Part shown: piece by piece, positions 15,371 to 23,776 of the stretch | How the letters are laid out: every line of letters begins with the position of its first letter | Numbering within the stretch: the stretch's first letter is position 1 | DNA from: JANOSH01 sp031415695 | Lineage (GTDB): Bacteria; Actinomycetota; Acidimicrobiia; Acidimicrobiales; Ilumatobacteraceae | Length of the DNA stretch: 25,829 nt | Direction: 5' to 3' | Assembly: GCA_031415695.1 (NCBI GenBank) | Contig: JANOSH010000012.1 | Span: 1 to 25,829 of the forward strand | Program-made: the position numbers and the translations under genes | The notes under the pieces: model-generated | Seen by the model: the letters and a program-made list of their open reading frames with translations, nothing else | Database searches by the model: none | Told to the model about the DNA's origin: nothing

Positions 15371-15937
15371 ATGTCTTCCCTGCTCGACGATCCGGCGATC
15401 TCGCTCGCACGCCTGACGGTCGATCAGTACCACCAGATGGTCGACAAGGGTGTGCTCATCGATGGAGACCCGCTCGAATTGTACGAGGGAGTGTTGGTCG
15501 AAAAGATGACAGAAGGTCCGCCGCATTCATTCCGGATCACCCAACTCGCTCGGCTACTTATTCGCCTCGTTGGCGACGCGCCGTGGCAGGTGAGAGTTCA
15601 GCATCCAATCTCCACCTCCGATTCCGAGCCTGAGCCTGATCTGGCGGTCGTCGCCGACAACGACTATTCACAGCGTCATCCGAGCGGGTCAGACATAGCG
15701 GTGGTGGTCGACGTAGCCGGTTCGTCGTTGGCACGGGACCGTTCGACCAAGCAACGTATTTATGCCAAAGCTGGTATCCCTCAGTACGTCATTGTCAACC
15801 TTGTTGATGATGTCATCGAGTCGTATACCGAACCGATCAGTGGCAACGACGCCCGGTACGGCCGACACGACACGTTGAGTGTCGGCGTGCTTGAACTTGG
15901 GCCGCTGACAGTCGACGTAGCAACACTTCGCTCCTAG
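15371..15937 (+). CDS. Uma2-family (DUF820) restriction endonuclease-like protein
   Basis: The 188-residue protein has the Uma2 layout: LTVDQYHQMVDKG and LELYEGVLVEKM at the N terminus, EPEPDLAVVADN (catalytic-type Asp, D90), IAVVVDVAGSSLARDR (D114) and KQRIYAKAGIPQYVIVNL (K127). The family has a PD-(D/E)XK nuclease-like fold, but its biological function is largely unknown and members occur singly. The usual glutamate at the second position is an Asp here, which might lower or abolish metal-dependent activity. Start ATG 15371 is supported by a TAAGAT box 6 nt upstream. It lies next to the CRISPR locus, on the same strand, 194 nt before cas3. Confidence 0.8.
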   Translation: MSSLLDDPAISLARLTVDQYHQMVDKGVLIDGDPLELYEGVLVEKMTEGPPHSFRITQLARLLIRLVGDAPWQVRVQHPISTSDSEPEPDLAVVADNDYSQRHPSGSDIAVVVDVAGSSLARDRSTKQRIYAKAGIPQYVIVNLVDDVIESYTEPISGNDARYGRHDTLSVGVLELGPLTVDVATLRS

Positions 15938-16021
15938 ACGCAGATCTCTTGCTCACCGAGCGCGTCGACCCTACGGGTGATCCGCAAGTGCCCGACCCTA
16001 GCCAATTTGCTACAAACAGCG

Positions 16022-16027
16022 TATAGT
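16022..16027 (+). promoter_or_regulatory. Probable -10 box (TATAGT) of the cas operon
   Basis: TATAGT is the best -10 in the 194-nt gap upstream of cas3 and would place the transcript start near 16034, about 100 nt before the start codon. No convincing -35 is seen at 17 nt. A repeat-like element begins immediately downstream. Confidence 0.4.
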
Positions 16028-16028
16028 G

Positions 16029-16116
16029 ACGCACTGCGGGTGGCGAACATTGCGGGAAAGCAGAAATAAGGCTTCTTAGGGTTCGCTTGCATGCTGGTAG
16101 GCCTTCAATCTGAGGC
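16029..16116 (+). promoter_or_regulatory. Two degenerate CRISPR-repeat-like elements in the cas3 leader
   Basis: Element 1 (about 16029-16056) has GTGGC, three changed bases, then CATTGCGG. This matches repeat positions 20-35 at 13 of 16 without gaps, and ACGC occurs upstream in the right order. Element 2 (16082-16116) has TTCGC, 13 nt, then GGCCTTCA, matching repeat positions 2-6 and 22-29 with nearly the right spacing, then TGAGGC against TTGCGGC. Both are in the same orientation as the array and are separated by 25 nt. The layout is like the pseudo-repeat, pseudo-spacer, pseudo-repeat of CreR or crRNA-like regulators in other type I loci. The matches are seen; the function is inference and chance is not excluded. 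Confidence 0.4.
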
Positions 16117-16131
16117 GTTGGTGAAAAGGCG

Positions 16132-18582
16132 GTGGCGTTGTTGGCGATTGAACAAGACAACTTTGTTGGCATGACCAAACGCGCAACGGGTGACATTGCC
16201 TTCGAGCCGTACCCGTACCAAGCACGGATTGCCGAGGAAGGTCTTCCCGAGCTTTTGGTAGTACCGACCGGAGCTGGAAAGACCATGGCTGCGGTGTTGC
16301 CTTGGTTGTATCGCCGACGTTTCCACACGGATTCGAAGGTCAGAGCGCAGACACCGCGCCGCCTCGTTTTTGTGCTACCGATGCGGGTCCTGGTCGAGCA
16401 GACCACCACGAGCGTGCGCTCATGGTTAGCTGGCCTACATCTCGAGGGCGTCGTTGATTGCGAAGTGGTGATGGGTGGCGAACCGCGGGTCAGTCCGTGG
16501 CGCAAGCACCCGGAGCGTGATGCCATCATCATCGGCACACTCGACATGGTGCTGTCACGTTCACTCAACCGTGGCTACGGAGAGAGCCGGTACATCTGGC
16601 CAATCGACTTTGGCCTTTTCAATGCTGACTGCCACTTCATCTACGACGAAGTGCAGCTCATGGGTCCAGCGCTCGCCACCTCGCGCCAGCTGCATGGGCT
16701 GCGAGCAGCGATGGGAACGGCGGCGAGTTGCACCAGCACCTGGATGTCGGCAACCGTCCCCGAAGAACAGCTGTTAACCTTCGACGCCCCCGCAATCGCA
16801 TCGAAAGTTGAGCTGGAAACTGACGACCTGACGAGCAAGCTTGCAAAGCGACTTGATGCCGAAAAGACCGTTTCGGAATTACGTATCGGCGACCCCAAGC
16901 ATTATGAGCGCGAGGTCGCCGCAGCGCTTCATGCCCGACATCGCGCTGACACCCTGACCATTGCGGTACTCAATACCGTCGAACGAGCCCGCGCCGTATA
17001 CAAGGCGCTCCAAGCACTGAAACCCGACGCAGAGATCGTCTTGCTGCATAGTCGATTCCGGCCCGGCGACCGCCAAGAACATGCCTCTCAGGCTCTAGCA
17101 AACCTTTCGAATCCAGCTGGGCGAATCGTAGTCAGCACACAGGTAATCGAAGCCGGGGTGGACCTATCGGCCGCGCTACTGGTCACCGAAGCCGCGCCGT
17201 GGCCGTCGATCGTGCAGCGGGCAGGGCGTTGCAACCGAGATGGGTTAACCGATAACGCACAGTTGGCCTGGGTTCAACCCCCAAGCGCAGCACCGTACGA
17301 AAAGGAAGACGTTGAGGCCTCGGTCGAGGAGCTGCAGAGTCTTGAGGACGTGGCCATCACACCTCGCCTGCTACGCGAGCGCAAGGTCACGGTGAGTGAA
17401 GTGATCCACCCAGTACTTCGACGCAAGGATCTCGTCGAGTTGTTCGACACCTTGCCCGACCTCACCGGCAACGACATCGACGTGTCCCGGTTTATCAGGA
17501 ACGTCGACGATCTCGACCTGAGCGTGGCGTGGCGGGAACTTGGGCCGGACGGGCCGACGAATACCGACCCCATGCCCGGCCGGCTCGAGCGCTGCCCCGT
17601 TCCCGTTGGTGCCTTTCGAAAGCTGGTAAACGCGGGCGACCGGGCTGCCTGGCGCCACGACCACCTCACCAACGGGTGGGTCAAATGCCGCGAGCGAGAT
17701 GTGCGGCCCGGCATGGTTGTGCTACTCGACGTTCTGTCTGGCGGCTACATCGCTGCGACCGGATGGGACCCCGATTCGAGGATGGCGGTCGAGCCGGTTA
17801 TCAACGCCGAGCCGGCCACCGACGATGAGTCGACCGCAGATGATCCTGCATCGACAAATGGTTCCTGGCTCAGCCTGAAGCGCCATCTGTCGGACACCGA
17901 AACACAGGCCCGAACCTTGTTAGAAAGTTTGGCGCCGATGGGGCTCACGCCAGCACACCGTGACGCGGCTATTCATGCGGCGCGACTTCACGATATCGGC
18001 AAGGCCCACGAACACTTCCAGGCTGCCTTGCGCCGGACGGCAGCCAACGCCATTGAGGAGGCGAGTATTCCCAACGCTGTCCTCGCAAAGGGAGGAACGG
18101 GCAGGCTGCGACACGCGGGCACCCTCGACCACCCTGGTCGGCCCAACTTCCGTCACGAACTGGCGTCTGCACTGGCTCTCTTGGGCGAAGGCGCCGTCGC
18201 CCTGGAAGGCGTGGCCGAAGCCGATCTAGCTGTGTATCTTGTCGGCGCTCACCACGGGCGTATTCGTATGGGGATACGCGCCATGCCCGACGAGCATCCT
18301 TTTGACGGGAGGCGCGTTGCTCTCGGCATAAGGGACGGTGAGATGCTTCCGGCGGTCGCCACCGAACACGGTGAGATCCCGGCGTCAGCAATGGATTTGT
18401 CAATCATGGAAATGGGTGAACGCGATGGCCGGCCATCGTGGTCGGCCAGAGCGTTGCAGCTGCGTGACCGGGCCGACCTTGGCCCATTTCGCCTTGGCTT
18501 TCTCGAGGCGGTCGTTCGGTTGTCAGATTGGGCGGCAAGTTCATCGCCCTCGCTCGAAGATGACGGCGATAGCCATGGTTGA
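16132..18582 (+). CDS. cas3: Cas3 helicase-nuclease (type I-G, helicase followed by C-terminal HD)
   Basis: The 816-residue protein shreds target DNA after the crRNA complex has bound it. The helicase part has motif I VVPTGAGKT, the DExH-type FIYDEVQLMGP, SATVPEEQL, STQVIEAGVDLS and motif VI QRAGRCNRDG. The HD nuclease is at the C terminus, not the N terminus: ARLHDIGKAHEHFQ (H-D about 618), a further His in the RHELASAL region, GAHHGR (about 706) and LSDWAASS (about 798). This order is known for type I-G (I-U) Cas3. The start is GTG 16132, or ATG 16171; neither has a good ribosome binding site. It overlaps csx17 by 8 nt. Confidence 0.92.
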   Translation: MALLAIEQDNFVGMTKRATGDIAFEPYPYQARIAEEGLPELLVVPTGAGKTMAAVLPWLYRRRFHTDSKVRAQTPRRLVFVLPMRVLVEQTTTSVRSWLAGLHLEGVVDCEVVMGGEPRVSPWRKHPERDAIIIGTLDMVLSRSLNRGYGESRYIWPIDFGLFNADCHFIYDEVQLMGPALATSRQLHGLRAAMGTAASCTSTWMSATVPEEQLLTFDAPAIASKVELETDDLTSKLAKRLDAEKTVSELRIGDPKHYEREVAAALHARHRADTLTIAVLNTVERARAVYKALQALKPDAEIVLLHSRFRPGDRQEHASQALANLSNPAGRIVVSTQVIEAGVDLSAALLVTEAAPWPSIVQRAGRCNRDGLTDNAQLAWVQPPSAAPYEKEDVEASVEELQSLEDVAITPRLLRERKVTVSEVIHPVLRRKDLVELFDTLPDLTGNDIDVSRFIRNVDDLDLSVAWRELGPDGPTNTDPMPGRLERCPVPVGAFRKLVNAGDRAAWRHDHLTNGWVKCRERDVRPGMVVLLDVLSGGYIAATGWDPDSRMAVEPVINAEPATDDESTADDPASTNGSWLSLKRHLSDTETQARTLLESLAPMGLTPAHRDAAIHAARLHDIGKAHEHFQAALRRTAANAIEEASIPNAVLAKGGTGRLRHAGTLDHPGRPNFRHELASALALLGEGAVALEGVAEADLAVYLVGAHHGRIRMGIRAMPDEHPFDGRRVALGIRDGEMLPAVATEHGEIPASAMDLSIMEMGERDGRPSWSARALQLRDRADLGPFRLGFLEAVVRLSDWAASSSPSLEDDGDSHG

Positions 18583-20749
18583 GCACCGCCTTGCTGGCTG
18601 TCGCGTGGAGCCACTGGGTTCCTACCTGAAGGCGCTCGGCCTCTTGAGACTGATCTCCGAACAGGCTGACCCGCTGGCCGCCGGATGGTGGGTTGGAACC
18701 GAATTTCGCCTGCGAACGGCCCTGTCGGAATCAGAGTTGGTCTCGTTTCTCGTCGATGACTACGAACCGACACCACTTTTGGCACCGTGGAACAAAGGAA
18801 GCGGCTTCGGCGAGGAGGACAAGACCAAAAGCCCGAAGGCAACCGCCGCTGTGGCCATGATCGAGGCATCGAATCTGAAACGGCTCCTTCGCTACCGAGA
18901 CGCGATCACTGCTGTACAGACCCTTCGGGCACGACCGGGTTGGTACTCGCAGGACAAGGAGGTACAGGTAGCGCTTTGTCGGAACCAGCTGCCGGATGAA
19001 TGCGTGGCATGGCTCGACGCAGCCGTCGTATTGACCTCGCAGTCGCGAGTCTTTCCGCCACTGTTCGGCACGGGTGGCAACGATGGTCGGTTCGACTTCG
19101 GCAGCAACTTCATGCAGCGGCTAGCCGAATTGTTTGATTTGGTTGCCAAGCCGAGGGGCACGGCAACTTCGCACGAATTGGCCCGGAATGCCCTCTTTGC
19201 TAGCGGTTCGGTACGCCTTGATCGTGCGACCATCGGCCAATACGACCCTGGGGCGGCTGGCTGGCCGAGTTCGTCGCCTATGGGCTCGGCCGAGAGCCTA
19301 GCTAACCCTTGGGACTTCGTACTCTTACTTGAAGGTGCCTTGTTGTTCTCCAGTGCTGCCGCTCGGCGCCTATCGGGCAGCGACGCCGTTGGTATCCCGT
19401 TCATGGTCAAGTCCTCTTCGTCGGGTTACGCGAGTTCCTCGACCGAAGAGAAAAGCCGCGGCGAGCTATGGGCACCATTGTGGATATCACCCACACAGTT
19501 TGGTGAGATTGAACGCCTGATCTCTGAAGGTCGCGCTGACCAACGGGGCCGGCAAGCGAGCAACGGTCTCGACCTTGCGCGGGCGCTATCAACCCTAGGT
19601 GTAGACCGAGGGATCGCGTCGTTCGTCCGGCACGGCTTCGTGGAGCGAAACGGGCTAGCAACCTTCGCGGTGTCCCTCGGCCGGGTTGCCGTACCCCAGA
19701 CCACACCGCGTCTCGGAGCTGAAGTGCTCGGGCAGGTTGATAACTGGGTGGCCCAGATCCGGTCGTTGAAGAACCCGCCCGACTCTGTGACTGCGTTACT
19801 GCGCCGTCTCGATGAAGCACAGTTTGCCGTGGCTATCGGTGGCGGCGCGTTTGCCTTACAGGACGTGCTCATCGCTGTCTCATCCATTGAGTCCATCGTG
19901 AACAGCTCACGATCACTCAGGGGCAAGGTTACGCGCCGACTCATCGGCCAACTCAGGGCGCGAGATTGGGTGCCGGTGCTCGACGATGGTAGTGACGAGT
20001 TCGAACTAGCCGTTTCGCTCGCATCGATGCACAGCGCCCAAGGCTCCGAGAGTTGGCTTCACCAGCTGCTCGTTACCGCACCCGACGGCAACGGTCGGCC
20101 ACCTGCAGTTTCGGGCTTCGGGCACCGACCCATAGCAGCGGTGCTTGCCGATTGCCTTGCCCGGTTAGCCATTGGGCCGCTATCCAGTAGCGACAACACC
20201 CGCACGGGATGTCATTGGCTGGCCGGCGGCAGCACGAGCCCGGCGCGACTGCAGGCAGTCGAATCATTTGTAGCGGGTGATACCGACGACGAACGCCTAG
20301 CCGAGCTGTTGGCGGCCTGCATGACACTGGACTGGAAACAAAGGACACCCCACCTGCAACGTGATGTTCGCGGGCGCGATTGGCCGGTTCACCCCGCATT
20401 CGCTTTGCTGGCCCCGTACTTTCACCCCGGTGGGAACGATTACACCGACGAGCGCAAGCAACTTGTGGCCAAAGCTTCTTGGCCACACCTTTTGGCCGTC
20501 GGCGCGACCGAACAAGTGGTCAGAGAATCCATTCGGTGGTTGCGGATTTCCGGCTACGACCCCCTAGTCGTTTCCGCCGCCGCTATTGCCCGCGGAATCA
20601 CCGGGCAACGGCTGGCCGCTGCCTGTCTCATCCCTATCCATGATCTAGCGGCCCAACGACTTCTCGAACGCAGCGTGGCCAAATCCACATCCGATTCCAT
20701 GTCGGCTAACGAAACCGAAATAGTCCAACCGGAGGCCCAAACCACATGA
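18575..20749 (+). CDS. csx17: Csx17, large subunit (Cas8-type) of the type I-G effector
   Basis: The 724-residue protein starts MVEHRLAGCRVEPLGSYLKA, the usual Csx17 opening, and contains PWNKGSGF, FPPLFGTGGNDGRFDFGSNF and NPWDFVLLLEGALLF, all typical of the family. Csx17 (Cas8u2) is the signature protein of type I-G and is thought to act as the large subunit that recognizes the PAM and recruits Cas3. I chose ATG 18575, which overlaps the cas3 stop by 8 nt; ATG 18560 is also possible. The open frame upstream of that lies inside cas3. Its stop overlaps the csb1 start as ATGA. Confidence 0.88.
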   Translation: MVEHRLAGCRVEPLGSYLKALGLLRLISEQADPLAAGWWVGTEFRLRTALSESELVSFLVDDYEPTPLLAPWNKGSGFGEEDKTKSPKATAAVAMIEASNLKRLLRYRDAITAVQTLRARPGWYSQDKEVQVALCRNQLPDECVAWLDAAVVLTSQSRVFPPLFGTGGNDGRFDFGSNFMQRLAELFDLVAKPRGTATSHELARNALFASGSVRLDRATIGQYDPGAAGWPSSSPMGSAESLANPWDFVLLLEGALLFSSAAARRLSGSDAVGIPFMVKSSSSGYASSSTEEKSRGELWAPLWISPTQFGEIERLISEGRADQRGRQASNGLDLARALSTLGVDRGIASFVRHGFVERNGLATFAVSLGRVAVPQTTPRLGAEVLGQVDNWVAQIRSLKNPPDSVTALLRRLDEAQFAVAIGGGAFALQDVLIAVSSIESIVNSSRSLRGKVTRRLIGQLRARDWVPVLDDGSDEFELAVSLASMHSAQGSESWLHQLLVTAPDGNGRPPAVSGFGHRPIAAVLADCLARLAIGPLSSSDNTRTGCHWLAGGSTSPARLQAVESFVAGDTDDERLAELLAACMTLDWKQRTPHLQRDVRGRDWPVHPAFALLAPYFHPGGNDYTDERKQLVAKASWPHLLAVGATEQVVRESIRWLRISGYDPLVVSAAAIARGITGQRLAAACLIPIHDLAAQRLLERSVAKSTSDSMSANETEIVQPEAQTT

Positions 20750-21741
20750 CCACTTCGCGAATCCTCATCGACGTCGCCCTTGAACCTGCTATCGGGAGCC
20801 GATTTCAGCCCACCGGGTTTCCCGATATCGGCACGGCGGAATTCGATCGCCCAACCGTCGATGCTAACGGCACCCGCGGGTGGGTGAAGAGCGTGCTTGT
20901 CGAGTCGACCCAATCGATGGCTAACCGGCTTGAGGGGATGGCGTGGGACAGCGCTTCGTCAGAGCCGGCCGGCCCGCTCAAAGGCCTCCCCTACGTTCGC
21001 GTTATCGCCAACGACGATGGGCGCTACCTCACCTCAAGCCGAACCGAGGCCCACCGGTTGGCATCGGCGTTCATCAAAGACTCCAAACTTGCCGATACCT
21101 CGATGGTCGACGAGATCAAGGCTCGGCTTGGTCTTCGTGACGACACCCCGGTTCCACCGCGAGACATCGCCGCGGCCATCTTCGCCCTCGACCCATTCTG
21201 CCTCATTCATGGTGTCTTCTTCGCCGACAACCGCTGGCCAGGGCAACCAAAAATTGCGCGGGCGTTGACTGCGTTCGTTGAAGCGGTCGATGTACACCGG
21301 GCCGACAGCGGTGGCGTGAAACGCGACGCGGTTCGGCATGGCATCAAGGAGGGTGGCGGAACGGCCGAAGGATACGGTTCGGTTCCTTTCCATCGAACCG
21401 AATGGACCGCGTCGACGATCATCGCGTCGTTCTCAGTAGATCGGCGCCAACTCCGTAGTTACGGTCTGGGAGAAGCCGCCACGAACCTGCTTGAAAGCAT
21501 CGCACTTTGGGAGATCAGCACCCTTCTAGATGACGGCCTGCGCCTTCGCACCGCATGTGATCTCGTGCCGGTCAACGCCCGCATACTCGACCGAACCGGC
21601 ACGCCTCTACCCAGCCGCAGCGACCTGGAGGCAACCATCGCTACCGCCATGTCCTCATGTGCCGATCAACTCGGCGACGGTGGACCCATGGATGTTCGGT
21701 GGGCTGACAGCGGTAAACGTGAAAAGAAGGAAAAGACGTGA
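20746..21741 (+). CDS. csb1: Csb1 (Cas7-type backbone subunit, GSU0053 family)
   Basis: The 331-residue protein has the Csb1 landmarks VESTQSMANRLEGM, DPFCLIHGVFFAD and AEGYGSVPFHRTEW. Csb1 is the Cas7 homologue of type I-G and multimerizes along the crRNA to form the complex backbone. The lysine-rich tail (DSGKREKKEKT) contains, at DNA level, the AAGGA used as ribosome binding site for csb2. It starts on an ATGA overlap with csx17 and ends on a GTGA overlap with csb2, so the three effector genes are translationally coupled. Confidence 0.9.
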   Translation: MTTSRILIDVALEPAIGSRFQPTGFPDIGTAEFDRPTVDANGTRGWVKSVLVESTQSMANRLEGMAWDSASSEPAGPLKGLPYVRVIANDDGRYLTSSRTEAHRLASAFIKDSKLADTSMVDEIKARLGLRDDTPVPPRDIAAAIFALDPFCLIHGVFFADNRWPGQPKIARALTAFVEAVDVHRADSGGVKRDAVRHGIKEGGGTAEGYGSVPFHRTEWTASTIIASFSVDRRQLRSYGLGEAATNLLESIALWEISTLLDDGLRLRTACDLVPVNARILDRTGTPLPSRSDLEATIATAMSSCADQLGDGGPMDVRWADSGKREKKEKT

Positions 21742-23126
21742 CCACCACTGTTGCGCTGCGTCTCCCTTGGGGTCGCTACCACGCGACACCGTGGGACCGA
21801 AACGCCAATGAAGCGGCCGTCGAGTGGCCGCCATCGCCGTGGCGTATTCTTCGGGCATTCTACTCGACGTGGAAGACCCGATGCCCTGAGCTAACCGACG
21901 ACGAAGTGCTTCCGGTGCTGACAAGGCTCTCGGTCCCGCCTCGGTATTCGCTACCTGACTTCTCGATCGCTCATACTCGCCACTACCTGCCGGGAACTAC
22001 TCACCTTGAGGGACGCAAAACAGAAACAACCAAGACGCTCGATGCGTTTGTAGTGACGGCACGCGACGCCGAACTGTTCATTGAATGGCCCGTCGATTTG
22101 AGCCCCGACGAGCAGCAGGTGCTTGGCCGATTAGCTGAGGAAATATCCTATCTCGGGCGGGCCGATGCCATTGTCGAAGGCCGTATCGAAACCATCGCCA
22201 CCCAACATCGCGAATGGCTGCTCCCCCTTGACGGACCCACGGCATTCGAAACGGCGAGAGTCCTCGCACCCGAGCTTCCACTAGACGTCGCAGCGCTCAC
22301 GCGGTCGCCTCATCAAGTGCGAACCGATCGCCGCCTCGTGCCGCCCTCGGCGCGTTGGATCCACTACCCGATGGCCGTGCCCTCGACTCCCAAGATTGCA
22401 CCGCAGTTGCGCAGTAACCCGCGAGTGACCGCCGTACGATTCGCTGTCACAGGAAGACCCCCGCCTCCCAAGTACGCCGCCGTTGCTCTCGGCGATCTAG
22501 CGCGGAGCACTGCCATGTCGAAGTACGGCGTGCAGAACGGCGGCGCGGTATCAATGGCACTAGCCGGAAAGGACGCAAGTGGAGCAAAGCTGAGCGGCCC
22601 GCACGCGCATGCGCACTATCTGTCGTTGACCACCGACGGCCGCGCCGTGACTACCTTCGTAGTATGGGTGCCAGGGGGTCTCGACGATCGCGACCTGCTG
22701 GCCGTCGCCACAAAGATGGAGTTCCGTACCAACGACCACGAACCCGGCGTGTCGGGCCGCCGGCTTGGCGTCGAGGCATTCGGTGACATTGACGATGTGG
22801 CGCCCGAGCTCATTGGGCCTGCCAAAGTTTGGAAGAGCCACACACCCTACGCACCAACGAAGCACTGGAAAGGTGACCGTGACGAGCAGCTCCTCGCAGA
22901 CATCACCGCGGAACTCGTTCATCGAAACATGCCCACACCTACGGCAGTCGAAGCGATTTCTGGCGATTGGTTGGACTATCGCCGGTATCGGCGCAAGGAA
23001 GGAATTGGTCGTGCGCGCCGCTCGTACGGGGTGCGAATGACCTTTGCCGAACCGGTCAGCGGGCCGATTTGTCTCGGCCAACTCAGTCATTATGGACTCG
23101 GGTTGTTTCTACCGGCAAAGGCCTGA
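21738..23126 (+). CDS. csb2: Csb2 (Cas5-Cas6 fusion, GSU0054 family)
   Basis: The 462-residue protein opens with TTTVALRLPWGRYHATPWDR and EWPPSPWRILRAF, the Cas5-like N-terminal part. The C-terminal half has GPHAHAHYLSLTTDGRAV, where the histidines are candidates for Cas6-type crRNA processing, and ends with the glycine-rich GQLSHYGLGLFLP typical of Cas6-like RAMPs. It should cleave the repeat hairpin of the array transcript and cap the crRNA end. The GTG start overlaps the csb1 stop, with AAGGA (21727-21731) 6 nt upstream. cas4 follows after 2 nt. Confidence 0.9.
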   Translation: MTTTVALRLPWGRYHATPWDRNANEAAVEWPPSPWRILRAFYSTWKTRCPELTDDEVLPVLTRLSVPPRYSLPDFSIAHTRHYLPGTTHLEGRKTETTKTLDAFVVTARDAELFIEWPVDLSPDEQQVLGRLAEEISYLGRADAIVEGRIETIATQHREWLLPLDGPTAFETARVLAPELPLDVAALTRSPHQVRTDRRLVPPSARWIHYPMAVPSTPKIAPQLRSNPRVTAVRFAVTGRPPPPKYAAVALGDLARSTAMSKYGVQNGGAVSMALAGKDASGAKLSGPHAHAHYLSLTTDGRAVTTFVVWVPGGLDDRDLLAVATKMEFRTNDHEPGVSGRRLGVEAFGDIDDVAPELIGPAKVWKSHTPYAPTKHWKGDRDEQLLADITAELVHRNMPTPTAVEAISGDWLDYRRYRRKEGIGRARRSYGVRMTFAEPVSGPICLGQLSHYGLGLFLPAKA

Positions 23127-23128
23127 TC

Positions 23129-23776
23129 GTGTCAGACGCAGGCGGAACGGACGTCCCCGTCCTGGTGCCTGCGCGAATGGTCAACGAATTCAGCTATTGC
23201 CCGAGACTTTTCCACATGGAGTGGGTGCAGGCGCGCTTCGAACATAACGCCGACACCGCCGAAGGCGCATGGCGCCATCGCGTTGTCGATGAGCCTGCGG
23301 GGCTCGCGCCTTTGCCGAGTGACGCCGCTGAGTTGAAGCGCGCGACATCGGTGACCGTCGGTTCCGAGCGGCTTGGCTTGGTAGCCGTCATCGACGTGCT
23401 CGAAGCAGCAAACGGGAAGGTGAGGCCCGTCGATGTGAAGAAGGGGCGCCCACCGAGCCACGGACCCGCTTGGGAGCCAGAGTTGGTTCAGTTGTGCGTT
23501 CAGGGGCTGCTACTACGTGAGCAGGGCTACGAGTGCGACGAGGGTGTCTTGTCGTTTTCGGAGACAAACGAACGGCGGACAATTCCGTTCGACGACGCGC
23601 TGATCGAGCAGACACTTCGGCTCGTGGGAGAGTTGCGTGAGGTAGCAGCGAGCGAGGTGCCTCCTCCTCCGCTAGTCGACAGCCGAAGTGTCCGCGATGC
23701 TCTCTTGTCGGTTTGTGTCTTCCGGACGAGACCAACCATCTCTCTCACCGAAGTGTGCGCCCACCCCGCCGTCTGA
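23129..23776 (+). CDS. cas4: Cas4 part of a Cas4-Cas1 fusion, cut off by a frameshift
   Basis: This frame encodes the Cas4 RecB-like nuclease that trims prespacers and selects the PAM. It has the first iron-sulfur Cys in FSYCPRLFHMEW, the His in AEGAWRHRVVD, the Asp in LVAVIDVLEAA, the D-x-K in RPVDVKKGRPP and the helix motif ELVQLCVQGLLLRE. In type I-G it is normally fused to Cas1. After PPPPLVDS (about 23682) this frame becomes nonsense and stops at 23776, while the neighbouring frame reads PKCPRCSLVGLCLPDE, the missing three cysteines of the 4Fe-4S cluster. One lost C in AGCCG at 23681-23685 explains it. Repaired, the fusion is 549 residues. The start is GTG 23129, 2 nt after csb2, with AAAGG upstream. 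Confidence 0.85.
   Translation: MSDAGGTDVPVLVPARMVNEFSYCPRLFHMEWVQARFEHNADTAEGAWRHRVVDEPAGLAPLPSDAAELKRATSVTVGSERLGLVAVIDVLEAANGKVRPVDVKKGRPPSHGPAWEPELVQLCVQGLLLREQGYECDEGVLSFSETNERRTIPFDDALIEQTLRLVGELREVAASEVPPPPLVDSRSVRDALLSVCVFRTRPTISLTEVCAHPAV

Noticed and set aside
18338..18574. Longer N terminus of csx17 inside cas3
   Set aside because: That stretch is a shifted-frame reading of the Cas3 HD domain; the Csx17 family opening begins at 18575.
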